DNA of 57,135 bases from Kiritimatiellia bacterium (GCA_023953695.1 JAMLJG010000018.1:1-57135); one strand, 5' to 3'; positions 47,849 to 56,707 are shown, numbered from the stretch's first letter. Numbers and translations are program-made. The notes: generated by a model not told the origin, from the letters alone.

Positions 47849-48061
47849 GCGCGTCGTGCGCGAAAGTTCCAAAAGGCTACAGTGATGCGGCTGCTAGCGA
47901 CTGAAGAAGAGTAGGGGCCAGCCTGAAATGGGGAATAGGCTGGAGCGAGAAGTATTCGCAGCGTCCATGCCAACGATGGTGTGGGCGCGCCACTAATCCT
48001 CAGCGGTTGGTCAGAACGATCCGATCATCTGTATTCGGTCTCTTGAATGTAATGCCATGGG

Positions 48062-48742
48062 CTAGAGCAACCTGTTCCTTATTTTGTATATCAACCGCTT
48101 AACACCTTTGAGCCTGTGATAGGGCAATAGGTCGCCTCGGAAGCGTTTGTGCTTTTCGGGGACACAGATGTAGCTCTTGAAATCCGGGTGTTGGGGTAGC
48201 CCGTCATATGGTTTTCGGGCAATCAACATAGAATCAGCGCTTGATTCGCTATACCAGCCGTCGGCTTTCTCACTCGGTGCGCAGTTCGTATGCGCATGAA
48301 GAGGTTCTATGCTTACGTACCGGGCTAAAGCGAGCATTCCATCGGTGAAGAAGCGATAGCAATCTACCGGATATCTGTGTTCAGGAAATCCATTTGGCGC
48401 AATTAGGCACAAAAGACCGCCCTTTTTCAAAACCCGTGTCATTTCTTCCATTATTTTCCAAAAGAACTCAATGTGTTCAAATGCTTGTCCTGAAATTACT
48501 ACATCAAAGCTATCAGATTCGATTGAATGCCAGTCGTATGGATTCCTGAGAACGATATCAACATTGGGCCCTTCTGCCATATCCAAGCCCGTGTAATGGT
48601 ATTTGGGATCACCGAAGAGATGTTTGTAAGAACCATTCACATCATAGCTGCCCACATCAAGAACCCGTACGTTCTCATGGGGTATTCGTGAAGCGTAATG
48701 ATCTAGAAACCACTGCATTCGAAGGATAGAACTGTGGTGCAT
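48062..48742 (-). CDS. SAM-dependent methyltransferase (type 11-like)
   Basis: The 226-residue protein has the SAM loop VRVLDVGSYDVNGSYK near residue 24, YTGLDMAEGPNVDIVL, SFDVVISGQAFEHIE and EEMTRVLKKGGLLCLIAPNG. This is a class I methyltransferase of the methyltransf_11 type. The open frame continues upstream through an IS3 fragment, but ATG 48742 (MHHSS) with the ribosome site GAGGAAAGAG is the natural start. Its upstream 290 bases are copied exactly at 50157-50448. AT-richer than neighbouring genes, it may be a transferred gene. Substrate unknown. Confidence 0.85.
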   Translation of the reverse strand: MHHSSILRMQWFLDHYASRIPHENVRVLDVGSYDVNGSYKHLFGDPKYHYTGLDMAEGPNVDIVLRNPYDWHSIESDSFDVVISGQAFEHIEFFWKIMEEMTRVLKKGGLLCLIAPNGFPEHRYPVDCYRFFTDGMLALARYVSIEPLHAHTNCAPSEKADGWYSESSADSMLIARKPYDGLPQHPDFKSYICVPEKHKRFRGDLLPYHRLKGVKRLIYKIRNRLL

Positions 48743-49021
48743 CTCTCTTTCCTCTTTGACAATTTTCGATTCGAATGAACTTGGGCCATGGAACGTCGAG
48801 GTGTGCTGTCGTGAACCCGCCACGGGTTCATAATATGCGCGGTTCTCTGGGTGTGCGCGACATGTGATTGAATGTGTGGGGTTCGAAATCTCCCTCGGAG
48901 GGCCAGTGTAGAAAGCAAAAAGGGTTGAAGCAAGGGGGTAGTGTCCAAAAAGTTCTGCAAAATGAAGAGGGTCATGGTAGTTCCTTCGGTTAGAGAGACC
49001 AGAAAGGAACAGGAGAACCAT
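48730..49021. repeat. 292 bp perfect direct repeat, copy A
   Basis: Compared base by base by eye, this stretch is identical to 50157-50448. It includes the first bases of the methyltransferase gene, its leader, and the left end of an IS256-like element up to the transposase start ATG. Confidence 0.9.
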
Positions 49022-50156
49022 CCAAGCACTCGCCCCTCGCTCCAGCTCCCGTGGTGTCTCGTACGCCTTGAGGTAAACATCCTCGTATTTGAAACTCCAC
49101 CACAGCCGCTCGATGAACACATTGTCCACCCAGCGGCCCTTTCCATCCATGCTGATCCGCAGCGCTTCATATTGCTGCAGTTCTGCATTATTCTCACGAG
49201 GTGAACTGGCTGCCTTAGTCCGTGTTCATGATCTCCGGATAACACCCGGCCATCCGCACCGCCATCCGGAAGGCTTCCAAGCACAGATTCACATCCATGG
49301 TGGTGGATACGGCCCAGCCCAATACCTTCCGGCTATACCAGTCCATCACCGCCATCAGGTAGCAATAGCCGTTCGCCATGGGGATATACGTGATATCCGC
49401 GCACCAGACCTGGTTCGGCGGTCGATCACCAGATCCCGCAGCAGATAGGGAAACACCCGGATGTCCACGCCCCGGCACGCTGGTTCTGGGCTTGGGCCAG
49501 CACGCCTCGAGACCCATCAGCCTCATCAGGCGCGCCACCGCTTCCGGTCGGCAGGGCGTGATCACCTTGGGCCAGACTCATCCGGCGTGCCCCGTAGCAA
49601 GGCTCCTTCAAATGCAGTTCGTCCAGCAACCGCGGATCCTGGGTCTTCCGGCGTCGTCTTGGCCGGCGGCAGCCGGTTCCTGTTCACCTCCAGCAGGATG
49701 CATTGCTGGCGCACCGACAACTGGGATGCCCTTGCTCGACCATTTGCTTCCTCATGGCTCGATCCCCAGTTCCACGCACTTTTTTTGGGAGGAGATTCGC
49801 TTCGATGACCAGTTGCCCCACCTTCCGCTCCATCCGGGCGCACCGATGCTTCCAACTCTTTCAACCGCTCATCCGCCGCACCCTTGCGCTCGAAGAGCAG
49901 GCTGATGTTCTCCTCCAGCTCCTTCTTCCAGCCCGACACCTGCACTGGGTGCAGGTTGTTGTCCCGAACCCAATCTCCGTCACCGTCTTGACGCCCCGCA
50001 AGCCTCGGGCTATCGGGCCTTGAACTCCGCACTATGGTTCCGTCGCGTCCGCTTCATTGTTCTCCTCGTTTCTGCCCTGTCGGTTCCAACAAGGGCTACC
50101 TGGGGAGAATCTCTCAAACCTGTAGCCCCCTGGCTCCGTTTTCCGGGGCCACCGCT
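49022..50156 (-). mobile_element. IS3 family element, decayed and truncated
   Basis: On the minus strand OrfA begins at ATG 50057 (MKRTRRNHSAEFKAR) and shows WKKELEENISLLFERKG after frame changes. OrfB has LMGLEACWPKPRTS, the DDE-type core VWCADITYIPMANGYCYL, DWYSRKVLGWAVSTTMDV and, after a stop, WWSFKYEDVYLKAYETPREL. A stop replaces the Gln codon after MNTD, and several frameshifts occur. The 3' end is cut at 49022 where the IS256-like left end begins. The 5' terminus near 50156 may be its terminal repeat. Confidence 0.85.
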
Positions 50157-50448
50157 AACTGTGGTGCATCTCTCTTTCCTCTTTGACAATTTTCGATTCG
50201 AATGAACTTGGGCCATGGAACGTCGAGGTGTGCTGTCGTGAACCCGCCACGGGTTCATAATATGCGCGGTTCTCTGGGTGTGCGCGACATGTGATTGAAT
50301 GTGTGGGGTTCGAAATCTCCCTCGGAGGGCCAGTGTAGAAAGCAAAAAGGGTTGAAGCAAGGGGGTAGTGTCCAAAAAGTTCTGCAAAATGAAGAGGGTC
50401 ATGGTAGTTCCTTCGGTTAGAGAGACCAGAAAGGAACAGGAGAACCAT
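50157..50448. repeat. 292 bp perfect direct repeat, copy B
   Basis: Exact copy of 48730-49021. At its right end the sequence runs on into the transposase N-terminus of an IS256-like element, while copy A is cut there by the IS3 fragment. Confidence 0.9.
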
Positions 50449-50569
50449 GACCCGAAAGAAGAGTATGCTGAACGTGGAAGAGATCAAAGCCGCATTGACC
50501 AGCCAGGAGGATTTTCTGCGGCCGTTGGTGCAGAAGGTGGTGCAGGACGTGTTGGAAGCGGAGATGGCC
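50371..50569 (+). mobile_element. IS256-family element, left end and transposase N-terminus only
   Basis: The left terminal sequence GTGTCCAAAAAGTTCTGCAA is followed by ATG 50447 and MTRKKSMLNVEEIKAAL, then LVQKVVQDVLEAEMA, the IS256/Mutator transposase N-terminus. The protein then switches to an unrelated IS1380-like sequence, so this copy is truncated. Confidence 0.8.
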
Positions 50570-50870
50570 CGCGCCACATGCGGCACGATCCGGTTAAAGC
50601 TGCTGAAGATCGGCGCGGTGCTTCTGCGCAACACGCGCCGCGTCCGCTTGCATCTATCCAGCGCGTATCCTTACCGCGAACTCTTCCACCTGGTCTGCCA
50701 GCGTCTTTCGACGGCCTGATCCCACGGGGTGCTGTCCCCGGCACCGGAAAAACAACGGGGGTAAGGGGGAGTCTGCTCAAAATCGATCGTGTCGGACTTT
50801 TGCGCCACTTCTCACCCACCACAAGAACACCTTTGCGCCTCTCGAGCCTCTTCGTGGTTACTCATGCAAT
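50570..50870 (+). mobile_element. IS1380-family transposase remnant (3' end)
   Basis: After the IS256 fragment the reading frame gives TIRLKLLKIGAVLLRNTRRV and LSSAYPYRELFHLVCQRL, the C-terminal end of IS1380-type DDE transposases, ending at 50719. About 150 bases of following DNA up to the next repeat probably include its right end, but I cannot define the terminal repeat. Confidence 0.65.
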
Positions 50871-50877
50871 ATGCGGG

Positions 50878-50956
50878 CTAGAGGGCAAGACGCTCTATCT
50901 GTTGAGAAAGATTTCGCGGGACGGTGCGGGTAGGTGATGGCCCAACGCGCCGGAGC
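50878..50956. repeat. Left half of a dispersed repeat, split by an IS256-like element
   Basis: Sequence such as AAGACGCTCTATCTGTTGAG, TTTCGCGGGACGGTG and CCCAACGCGCCGGAGC matches 52461-52541. The other half of this copy resumes at 52347 after the IS256-like element, so the element landed inside the repeat. Confidence 0.7.
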
Positions 50957-50965
50957 AGAGGTGAA

Positions 50966-52341
50966 TGTCCAAAAAGTTCTGCAAAATGAAGAGGGTCATG
51001 GTAGTTCCTTCGGTTAGAGAGACCAGAAAGGAACAAGAGAACCATGACCCGAAGAGTATGCTGAACGTGGAAGAGATCAAAGCCGCATTGACCAGCCAAG
51101 ATTTTCTGCGGCGTTGGTGCAAGAGTGGTGCAGGACGTGTTGGAAGCGGAGATGGCCGAAGCACTTGGGGCGGATAAGGGAGAACGGACCCGAAGAGAGC
51201 CGTGAGGTACCAGGCGAGTACTATCGGCGAAACTTGATCACCTTGGGTGGGCAAGATCGAGCTGCAGGTACCCCAGGGCCGTTCGGGCCGATTTTCGACG
51301 GAGGTCTTTGTGCGGTACCAGCGGGTGAGGCGTTGGTGACAACGCTGGCGGAGATGTACGTCCAAGGGGTCTCGACGCGGGGAGGTCAAGACGATCACCG
51401 AGGAACTGTGCGGGCACGCGTTCAGCGCAAGCACAATCAGCGAGCTGAATAAGAACCTGGATGAACAGTTGATAGCGTTCAGTCACCGTCGGCTGGATCA
51501 AGAATACGCGTATCTGATCGTGGATGCGCGCGCTATGAGCGCGTGCGAGAGGCCGGGCATGTGCAGCCCCGAGCCGTACTGATTGGGCTACAGGGATCAG
51601 CTGGGATGGGCAGCCGGGAAGTCTTGGGGTAGGGCAACCCAAACCGACGGAAACAAGTTGGAAAAGGTTTTCTGCACGGGCTGGAGCGCGGGTTGCGCGG
51701 AGTGGGATTCGTGGTGAGCGACGATCATGCGGGCCTGAAAGGCGATCAGGAGGTGTTCACGGAGGCGGCCTGGCAGCGTTGCTACGTGCACTTTCTGAGG
51801 AACGCGCTCGATTACCTGCCGCGCAAAGGGATGACGACTGCCTGACGGAGCTGAAGGTGGTTGTACGATCGGCGTGATCCTGGAAGAGGCGCGGAGAGAT
51901 CTGGCCGGGTGGCTAAAGAAGTGGTCGGGAAAGTACGCGAAGCTATGCGACTGGGTGGAAGAGAACATCGAGGAAACGTTCGTTCTACCGGTTGCCGGGC
52001 GCATCACAAACACCTGAAGAGCACGAATCTGTTGGAGCGACTCAACCAGGAGATCAAGCGACGGGCTGCAGTAGTCAAGAGGATCTTTCCAAACGCGGAG
52101 AGCGCGTTGCGGTTGATCCGGGCGCTGGCGGTGGAGATTCACGAGGACTGGATCGAACAGCACCGGTACCTGAACATGGAACTGCTACGCGAACAAAGGA
52201 AACAGCAACAGCGGAAAGATGCCGCCTAGTCGAAACGGAGTTACCCACAGCCCCCGCTCCGGCCGATGGAGCCTCCGCGGTGGCTATGGATAACTCCTTG
52301 AAGGAACGAGCCATGACCTTTTTGCAGAACTTGACGGACAC
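50966..52341 (+). mobile_element. IS256-family element, full length but decayed
   Basis: The left terminus TGTCCAAAAAGTTCTGCAAA (50966) is inverted at the right terminus TTTGCAGAACTTGACGGACA (52321-52340). That gives a 1.38 kb element, a normal IS256 size. The transposase inside is broken. The flanks belong to one repeat, with GGAGC present on both sides as a possible partial target duplication. Confidence 0.8.
51043..52229 (+). pseudogene. IS256-family transposase pseudogene
   Basis: Fragments in changing frames cover the whole transposase. They include MLNVEEIKAALTSQ and VLEAEMAEALGADKGER (frame-corrected), HAFSASTISELNKNLDEQL, EYAYLIVDARYERVREAG, VGFVVSDDHAGLK, AAWQRCYVHFLRNALDYLPRK, and the end HHKHLKSTNLLERLNQEIKRR followed by FPNAESALRLIRALAVEIHE. 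Several frameshifts and small deletions make it non-functional. DDE-family Asp residues are recognisable in the VDA and SDDHAG blocks. Confidence 0.88.
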
Positions 52342-52708
52342 AACTCGGAGCGGGTTCGGGCGCTGAGCGAGGGGTATTGCCGGGACGAGTGGCGGCGGTT
52401 TGAGCCAAACCGCCCTACCTTTTGGGTGGAGGCGTGAGCGGATGGGTTTGGCGGCGCCTTGAGGCCAAGACGCTCTGCCTGTTGAGGAAGATTTCGCGGG
52501 ACGGTGTGGGTAGGGCGCGTTGGCCCAACGCGCCGGAGCGGTTCGGGTGTGAGCGAAGGGGTATCGCCGGGACGAGTGGCGGCGGTTTGAGCCAAACCGC
52601 CCTACCTTTTGGGAGAAGGCATGAGCAGGTGGGGATGATAGGCGGATGCTTGGAAGTGTGCGAGTCGGGCGCGAGAGGTGTTGGTCGTTAGATATTCAAT
52701 ATTGACGC
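52342..52708. repeat. Block of dispersed palindromic repeats
   Basis: Two copies of a unit lie here: 52347-52455 (the right half split by the IS256-like element) and 52456-52628 (an uninterrupted copy). Each contains CGCCGGGACGAGTGGCGG or a close form, the 21-base palindrome GGCGGTTTGAGCCAAACCGCC, and CCTACCTTTTGGG. The second also has GCGCGTTGG-CCCAACGCGC. The same unit appears at 39119-39172. No gene is seen; the last ~80 bases before the RHS fragment show nothing recognisable. Confidence 0.75.
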
Positions 52709-53809
52709 GTGAGACGATGCGAGCGGGGCGAGCGAGGCCTGGCCGACCCGCAGCATGGCGAGGTAGAAGTGAACGGACTTGCCGCCGCGTTGTGTACGGT
52801 CGGCGGACAGACCATTTTCGCCGCCACGAGGAAGGTGTCCGTGGTTGCCCGAAACGCGGGGTATGATTATGATGCGAATGGAAACATGACCACGGACGGA
52901 GAATTTGAATATGTCTGGGACAACGCCGACCGGCTCAAAGAAGTGCGCAAGGATGGGCAAGTCGTGATGACCTGCCGCTATGACGACACGCTCGGCGGTG
53001 CCGGTGGAATTGGTGGCATCCCGTCGTGCTCAACCTCCGCGACCTCTACGGTTTACTATCACTACGACGCCAACGGAAACGTCATCGCCTGCACGGATGC
53101 GGACGGCGCCCTCGTCTCACACCTCGAATACAGCCCCTTCGGCAAAGTGATGCTGAACTCCGGCTCCTATGTTCCGCGCTATCAGTTCTCAAGCAAGGAA
53201 TATGACACCGCCACGGAACTGAACTATTACGGCTTCAGATACTACTCGCCAGAATTGGGCAGGTGGCTCTCCCGCGATCCCATCGGCATCGCCGGGGGAC
53301 TGAATCTGTACGCGTATGTGGACAACAATCCGGTGAACCGGGTTGATCCGTTCGGGCTGTGGACGTTCCGGGTTGGGTGGGGTGTGTCTGGCGGTGCCGG
53401 TGTCGGCGGGACTGCCGTTGACGGGTATGCGATCGGCTACAATCCTGATCCATCTGTGCCGTTTCGCGATCGCTTTTCGATGGGCAGAGTTACGTATGCT
53501 GGCGGCGGTGCCGTAGTCGGTGCGAATGTGTTTGGTGGCTTGGAGTTCGCTGTTAATCCCACCGCGAAAAACGTCTGCGATCTTGCCGGTACGGGGCTTG
53601 AGGTCGGCGGCGGCGCGGGTGCGGGAATCTTTGCGCTTGGTGGATCGGTCACGACGCCGCTTCCGATCCCAGCCTACGGACAGGATGCTAATACGGAAAT
53701 CTCGCTGAACGTAGGGGTTGGTTTAGGCGGTGGCGGGTTCGGCAACGTCATTCAGACCTATGTGCAGCCGATACCTTTGCCTTTTTCGAGCGGCGGCCCG
53801 GCCAAGTAG
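52709..53809 (+). CDS. RHS-repeat 3' cassette with Gly-rich C-terminal domain (5'-truncated)
   Basis: The 366-residue frame begins in a remnant of an RHS protein. YD repeats include YDYDANGNMTTDGEF and YYHYDANGNVIA. The RHS core end is RYQFSSKEYDTATELNYYGF, RYYSPELGRWLSRDPIG and NNPVNRVDPFGL at about residue 215. After PFGL comes a variable C-terminal domain of ~150 residues, Gly-rich (VGWGVSGGAGVGG; GAGAGIFALGGSV), which I cannot assign. In polymorphic RHS systems this part is the toxin. The ATG is arbitrary because the 5' part is lost, so expression is uncertain. A small membrane protein gene follows by 27 bases. Confidence 0.75.
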   Translation: MRRCERGERGLADPQHGEVEVNGLAAALCTVGGQTIFAATRKVSVVARNAGYDYDANGNMTTDGEFEYVWDNADRLKEVRKDGQVVMTCRYDDTLGGAGGIGGIPSCSTSATSTVYYHYDANGNVIACTDADGALVSHLEYSPFGKVMLNSGSYVPRYQFSSKEYDTATELNYYGFRYYSPELGRWLSRDPIGIAGGLNLYAYVDNNPVNRVDPFGLWTFRVGWGVSGGAGVGGTAVDGYAIGYNPDPSVPFRDRFSMGRVTYAGGGAVVGANVFGGLEFAVNPTAKNVCDLAGTGLEVGGGAGAGIFALGGSVTTPLPIPAYGQDANTEISLNVGVGLGGGGFGNVIQTYVQPIPLPFSSGGPAK

Positions 53810-53836
53810 CCGCGCATCGTCTCTGGAGCGTTGCCA

Positions 53837-54202
53837 ATGGACGAAAAGCTTACAGATCCACTCTTCTACATCATGGTTGCCTGCTTCATCTCATTCGTGT
53901 CTCTTGCGGTGAGCATGGTTCTGTTCTTCGTGCGAACGGTTCAGATCCGTATTCGTCTGAAATCGGACGATCCCAGCACTTATGAACGATTCTTTGCTGG
54001 AGCCAAGAAGTTCGTCACGCCGCTGGGACCGGGTGTGGAGTATTTTCGGTACATCTGGAATCGAAGATCGGAAGAATCAGCTCTAGGTGCGGCGGCGCGC
54101 GGGCTTGTCCGCTCCATGTGGGTAGTGCTTTCCAGCATGGTGGGTATCCTGGTGTTCTTTGGCATTGCGGCCGCGCTCCTTCTCACCGGCCTTGGTGCAT
54201 GA
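53837..54202 (+). CDS. Small two-helix membrane protein, possible immunity protein
   Basis: This 121-residue protein has membrane helices near residues 10-32 (FYIMVACFISFVSLAVSMVL) and 92-117 (VVLSSMVGILVFFGIAAALL), separated by a basic cytosolic loop. I recognise no family. It follows the RHS C-terminal domain closely, as immunity genes do. GGAG lies before ATG 53837. The second RHS cassette has its own small two-helix protein in the same place, though the two do not look alike in sequence. Confidence 0.6.
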   Translation: MDEKLTDPLFYIMVACFISFVSLAVSMVLFFVRTVQIRIRLKSDDPSTYERFFAGAKKFVTPLGPGVEYFRYIWNRRSEESALGAAARGLVRSMWVVLSSMVGILVFFGIAAALLLTGLGA

Positions 54203-54206
54203 TGCC

Positions 54207-54261
54207 CCTACCTCGGCCCGCTGGCGCGGGCCTCGGGACCACTCGCTCGCGTTGCTCGCTC
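54207..54261. repeat. Cassette-end hairpin repeat, copy 1
   Basis: A 55-base sequence directly after the small membrane protein matches 57025-57079. It holds the hairpin GGCCCGC-TGGC-GCGGGCC (54215-54232). In copy 2 the stem has changed on both sides, so pairing is kept. Confidence 0.75.
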
Positions 54262-54302
54262 GTGCGCTGCGCGGTATGTCACACAAGCTGCTTGCAGGCA
54301 AT

Positions 54303-54409
54303 GGGGTCAGGTCTTGACATGCAGGCAATGGGGTCAGGTCTTGACATGCTACATGCCGTCGTGTCGAGATGCGTTTATGTCACGACCGATACGGATCAAT
54401 TTGGATGAG
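54303..54409 (+). repeat. RAYT-end repeats and 5' scrap of a RAYT gene
   Basis: Two copies of GGGGTCAGGTCTTGACAT stand at 54303-54320 and 54330-54347. They are followed by the leader and first ~10 codons of the RAYT gene (ATGTCACGACCGATACGG at 54376), after which the match stops. Confidence 0.8.
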
Positions 54410-54468
54410 TGTATGAGAGGTCAGTGGAAGAGGGGTCAGTTCTTGGTAACGTATAGTCTTGGTCGTCA

Positions 54469-54640
54469 TCAGAGCAGTCCTTTGCGCCAATGGTACAGCC
54501 GGTTATTCAAGTGGCCGGCCGTGCCCATGTGCAGACGCGCGGCGATCCACTTCACGCTCATCAGCGTTTCCGCGCGCAAGCGGGCGGCCAGCTCCACCTT
54601 CATCCGATCCCCTTTGGCTCGCTCCTCCAAGTCGGATTCC
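54469..54640 (-). pseudogene. C-terminal remnant of another RAYT-like transposase
   Basis: On the minus strand the frame gives MKVELAARLRAETLMSVKW, IAARLHMGTAGHLNNRLYHW and RKGLL before a stop at 54469-54471. This helix-turn-helix tail is typical of the C-terminus of RAYT-like proteins in PVC genomes. The catalytic N-terminal part is absent. Confidence 0.6.
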
Positions 54641-54683
54641 TCCCATCCATAGCGTGTAACTCACCGAATCAACCGCGGACAAT

Positions 54684-54954
54684 GGGGTCAGGTCTTGACA
54701 TGCTACATGCCGTCGTGTTGAGATGCGTTTATGTCACGACCGATACGGATCAATTTGGATGGTGTATGGTATCACGTCACCGCGAGGGGAATAGAACGGC
54801 GCGTGATCTTTACCGGGGCAGCGGAATACTGTCACTTTCAGGATTTGCTCGCGGATTTAGCGGAGCGTTTTCGGATTCGCATCCACGCCTTTGTGCTGAT
54901 GCCCAACCATTTTCATCTGGTTCTGGAGACACCTGACCGGAATCTCAGCGCGGC
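54684..54954 (+). pseudogene. Truncated RAYT copy
   Basis: The repeat GGGGTCAGGTCTTGACAT (54684-54701) is followed by ATG 54731 and ~74 codons (VWYHVTARGIERRVIFTGAA; MPNHFHLVLETPDRNLSAA) nearly identical to the N-terminus of the full RAYT gene. It stops at the next repeat, so the catalytic Tyr region is missing. Probably a partial duplication. Confidence 0.85.
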
Positions 54955-54964
54955 GGGGCGCAAT

Positions 54965-56062
54965 GGGGTCAGGTCTTGACATGCTACATTCCGTCGTGTT
55001 GAGATGCGTTTATGTCACGACCGATACGGATCAATTTGGGTGGAGTATGGTATCACGTCACCGCGAGGGGAATAGAGCGCGCGATCTTTACCGAGGTGGC
55101 GGAATACTGTCACTTTCAGGATTTGCTCGCGGATTTCGCGGAGCGTTTTCGAGTTCGCATCCACGCCTTTGTGCTGATGCCCAACCATTTTCATCTGGTT
55201 CTGGAGACACCTGACCGGAATCTCAGCGCGGCGATGCAATGGCTGAAAACCTCCTACAGCATGTGGTTCAACCGTCGGCATAGAAGAGTTGGCCCACTTT
55301 TTCAGGGACGCTACAAGGCCGAATTGTTTGATCCGCATGAGGCGGGATGGATCGTCACTCGCTACGTGCATCTAAATCCAGTTCGAGTTAAGGGGTGGGG
55401 CCTTGATAAACAGGGCCGCCGGTTGGAAGCATCGGGCGCGATTACACCTCCATCTTCTGATATGGTGCGCAAAAGGATTGCCCATCTTCGAGGCTACCGT
55501 TGGAGTTCCTATCCATCCTATCTTGGTCAAGGCAAGCCTCCCGTTCCGGTGCAGCATGGTGATGTATGGCAGCTTGGGGGAGCAAAGCGAGAGTCGGAAC
55601 AGAAGATCGCCTATCAGAGGTATGTTGAAGAACCGCTTCGCAGCGGTTTGGTGGAAAGTCCGTGGGATCAGCTTGTGGGCGGACTGGTGTTGGGTAGTGA
55701 TCTCTTCAAGAAGGTTGGTAAAGGAGCCAAAGGAGATCATCGCGAACAGCCGGGACTGCGTCGTTTAGATGCGAGGCCGTCGTTTCAACAGGTGGTGAAA
55801 GCGGTGGAGTTGGTGAAAGGAGAAAAATGGGATCAATTCGCCAATCGCGTCGGCGATCCCGGGAGGGATGTGGCTTTGGAAATTGCTCGGAGGCGATGCG
55901 GGTTGACGCTTAAGGAGTTGGGAGCGATTGCGGGCGACCTTGATTATCGCTGTGTGGCGACGGCAATTGGTCGCATCAAGAAACGAGCGATCCATGACCG
56001 AGTGCTCAGAACTATAATACGCGAAGTGGAGGCGAAGGTGGCGAATGTCAAGACCTGACCCC
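54965..56062 (+). mobile_element. RAYT element bounded by an 18 bp inverted repeat
   Basis: The 18-base sequence GGGGTCAGGTCTTGACAT at 54965-54982 is repeated exactly in inverse at 56045-56062, enclosing the whole transposase gene. The right repeat overlaps the RAYT stop codon and adjoins the second RHS fragment. Confidence 0.8.
55012..56058 (+). CDS. REP-associated tyrosine transposase (RAYT)
   Basis: The 348-residue protein is a Y1 HUH-superfamily transposase. The HUH motif is NHFHLV (His59, His61), the catalytic Tyr is probably Tyr82 in LKTSYSMWFNRRH, and the family signature GPLFQGRYKAELFD and RYVHLNPVRV follows. The C-terminal third has a DnaA-like helix-turn-helix (CGLTLKELGAIAG; RCVATAIGRIKKRA). 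RAYTs cut and join single-stranded DNA at REP palindromes and are thought to be domesticated. All expected catalytic residues are present, so it may be active. Confidence 0.93.
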   Translation: MSRPIRINLGGVWYHVTARGIERAIFTEVAEYCHFQDLLADFAERFRVRIHAFVLMPNHFHLVLETPDRNLSAAMQWLKTSYSMWFNRRHRRVGPLFQGRYKAELFDPHEAGWIVTRYVHLNPVRVKGWGLDKQGRRLEASGAITPPSSDMVRKRIAHLRGYRWSSYPSYLGQGKPPVPVQHGDVWQLGGAKRESEQKIAYQRYVEEPLRSGLVESPWDQLVGGLVLGSDLFKKVGKGAKGDHREQPGLRRLDARPSFQQVVKAVELVKGEKWDQFANRVGDPGRDVALEIARRRCGLTLKELGAIAGDLDYRCVATAIGRIKKRAIHDRVLRTIIREVEAKVANVKT

Positions 56063-56662
56063 ATCAAGCCGCGTCATCAGTTCTCGTCGAAGGAATCCGA
56101 TGCTGCCGTCGGGCTGAACTATTACGGCTACAGATTTTACAAACCAAGCATCGGGAGGTGGCTGAATAGGGATCCGATCGGAGAGGTCGGGGGCTTGAAT
56201 CTTTACGCGTGCTGCATGAACTCCGGGGTGAATCTGGTGGACCCGTTTGGTCTCGACTGGAGACTCACCATCATCAAATGGATTACTGAGCACGGATTGG
56301 AGTGGTATTTAGAAAACCTTCGTGCGCCCATCGTGGTTATCGATACTGGATATGGACCGTGCCCGAGTGGCAAGTCTTTGTTTAAGATCGGAACGGTCGA
56401 TGAAATCGTGAGCGGGCTCTTGACCGGCTCGCTTGGCCCGCTCAGTTCTAGCTGGGAACGCGAGCGATCTCACACCGTAACACACTACTGGGCGTGTCTG
56501 TGTAAGTGTCCCCCCGGAGGAAATTCTAAACATGTCGACAGCAAGAAGAAGATCAATAGCTGGACTGGGACCGGCGGCCTGATCGTCGAGTTGTTCGAGC
56601 ACAAAGTGATCGATGCGGAGTCCTTCTGCGGCACCGACGTAGATTCATATGTCGGTCCATAG
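56045..56662 (+). CDS. Orphan RHS 3' cassette with Cys-rich C-terminal domain
   Basis: The 205-residue frame starts inside the RAYT right-end repeat. It then has HQFSSKESDAAVGLNYYGY, GRWLNRDPIGEVGGLNLYA and NLVDPFGL, the conserved end of the RHS core. After PFGL (near residue 70) comes a ~135-residue domain with TGYGPCPSGKS, SHTVTHYWACLCKCPPGG and DAESFCGTD. The five Cys and several His residues suggest a metal or disulfide-bearing toxin-like domain, but I recognise no family. No RHS 5' part is present, so this is probably a displaced, silent cassette. Confidence 0.7.
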   Translation: MSRPDPIKPRHQFSSKESDAAVGLNYYGYRFYKPSIGRWLNRDPIGEVGGLNLYACCMNSGVNLVDPFGLDWRLTIIKWITEHGLEWYLENLRAPIVVIDTGYGPCPSGKSLFKIGTVDEIVSGLLTGSLGPLSSSWERERSHTVTHYWACLCKCPPGGNSKHVDSKKKINSWTGTGGLIVELFEHKVIDAESFCGTDVDSYVGP

Positions 56663-56707
56663 CGCTTAGCCAATCGCACAACCCCGAAGAATCGCCGAGG
56701 AGTAACG

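Noticed and set aside
48815..48835. The perfect inverted repeat TGAACCCG-CCA-CGGGTTCA as a terminator or operator
   Set aside because: It has no T tract on either side, and its only other copy is in the 292 bp duplicate, so there is no independent support for a function.
48062..49150. A single 362-residue transposase-methyltransferase fusion
   Set aside because: The N-terminal part is IS3 OrfB debris read through by chance. The methyltransferase has its own ribosome site and ATG at 48742.
50447..50719. A novel 90-residue small protein
   Set aside because: The first part is IS256 transposase N-terminus and the second part IS1380 transposase C-terminus, so it is a junction of two remnants.
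54303..54982. A CRISPR-like array from the repeated 18-mers
   Set aside because: Spacing is irregular (27, 354 and 281 bases between starts), the copies are tied to RAYT gene fragments, and no cas gene is present.
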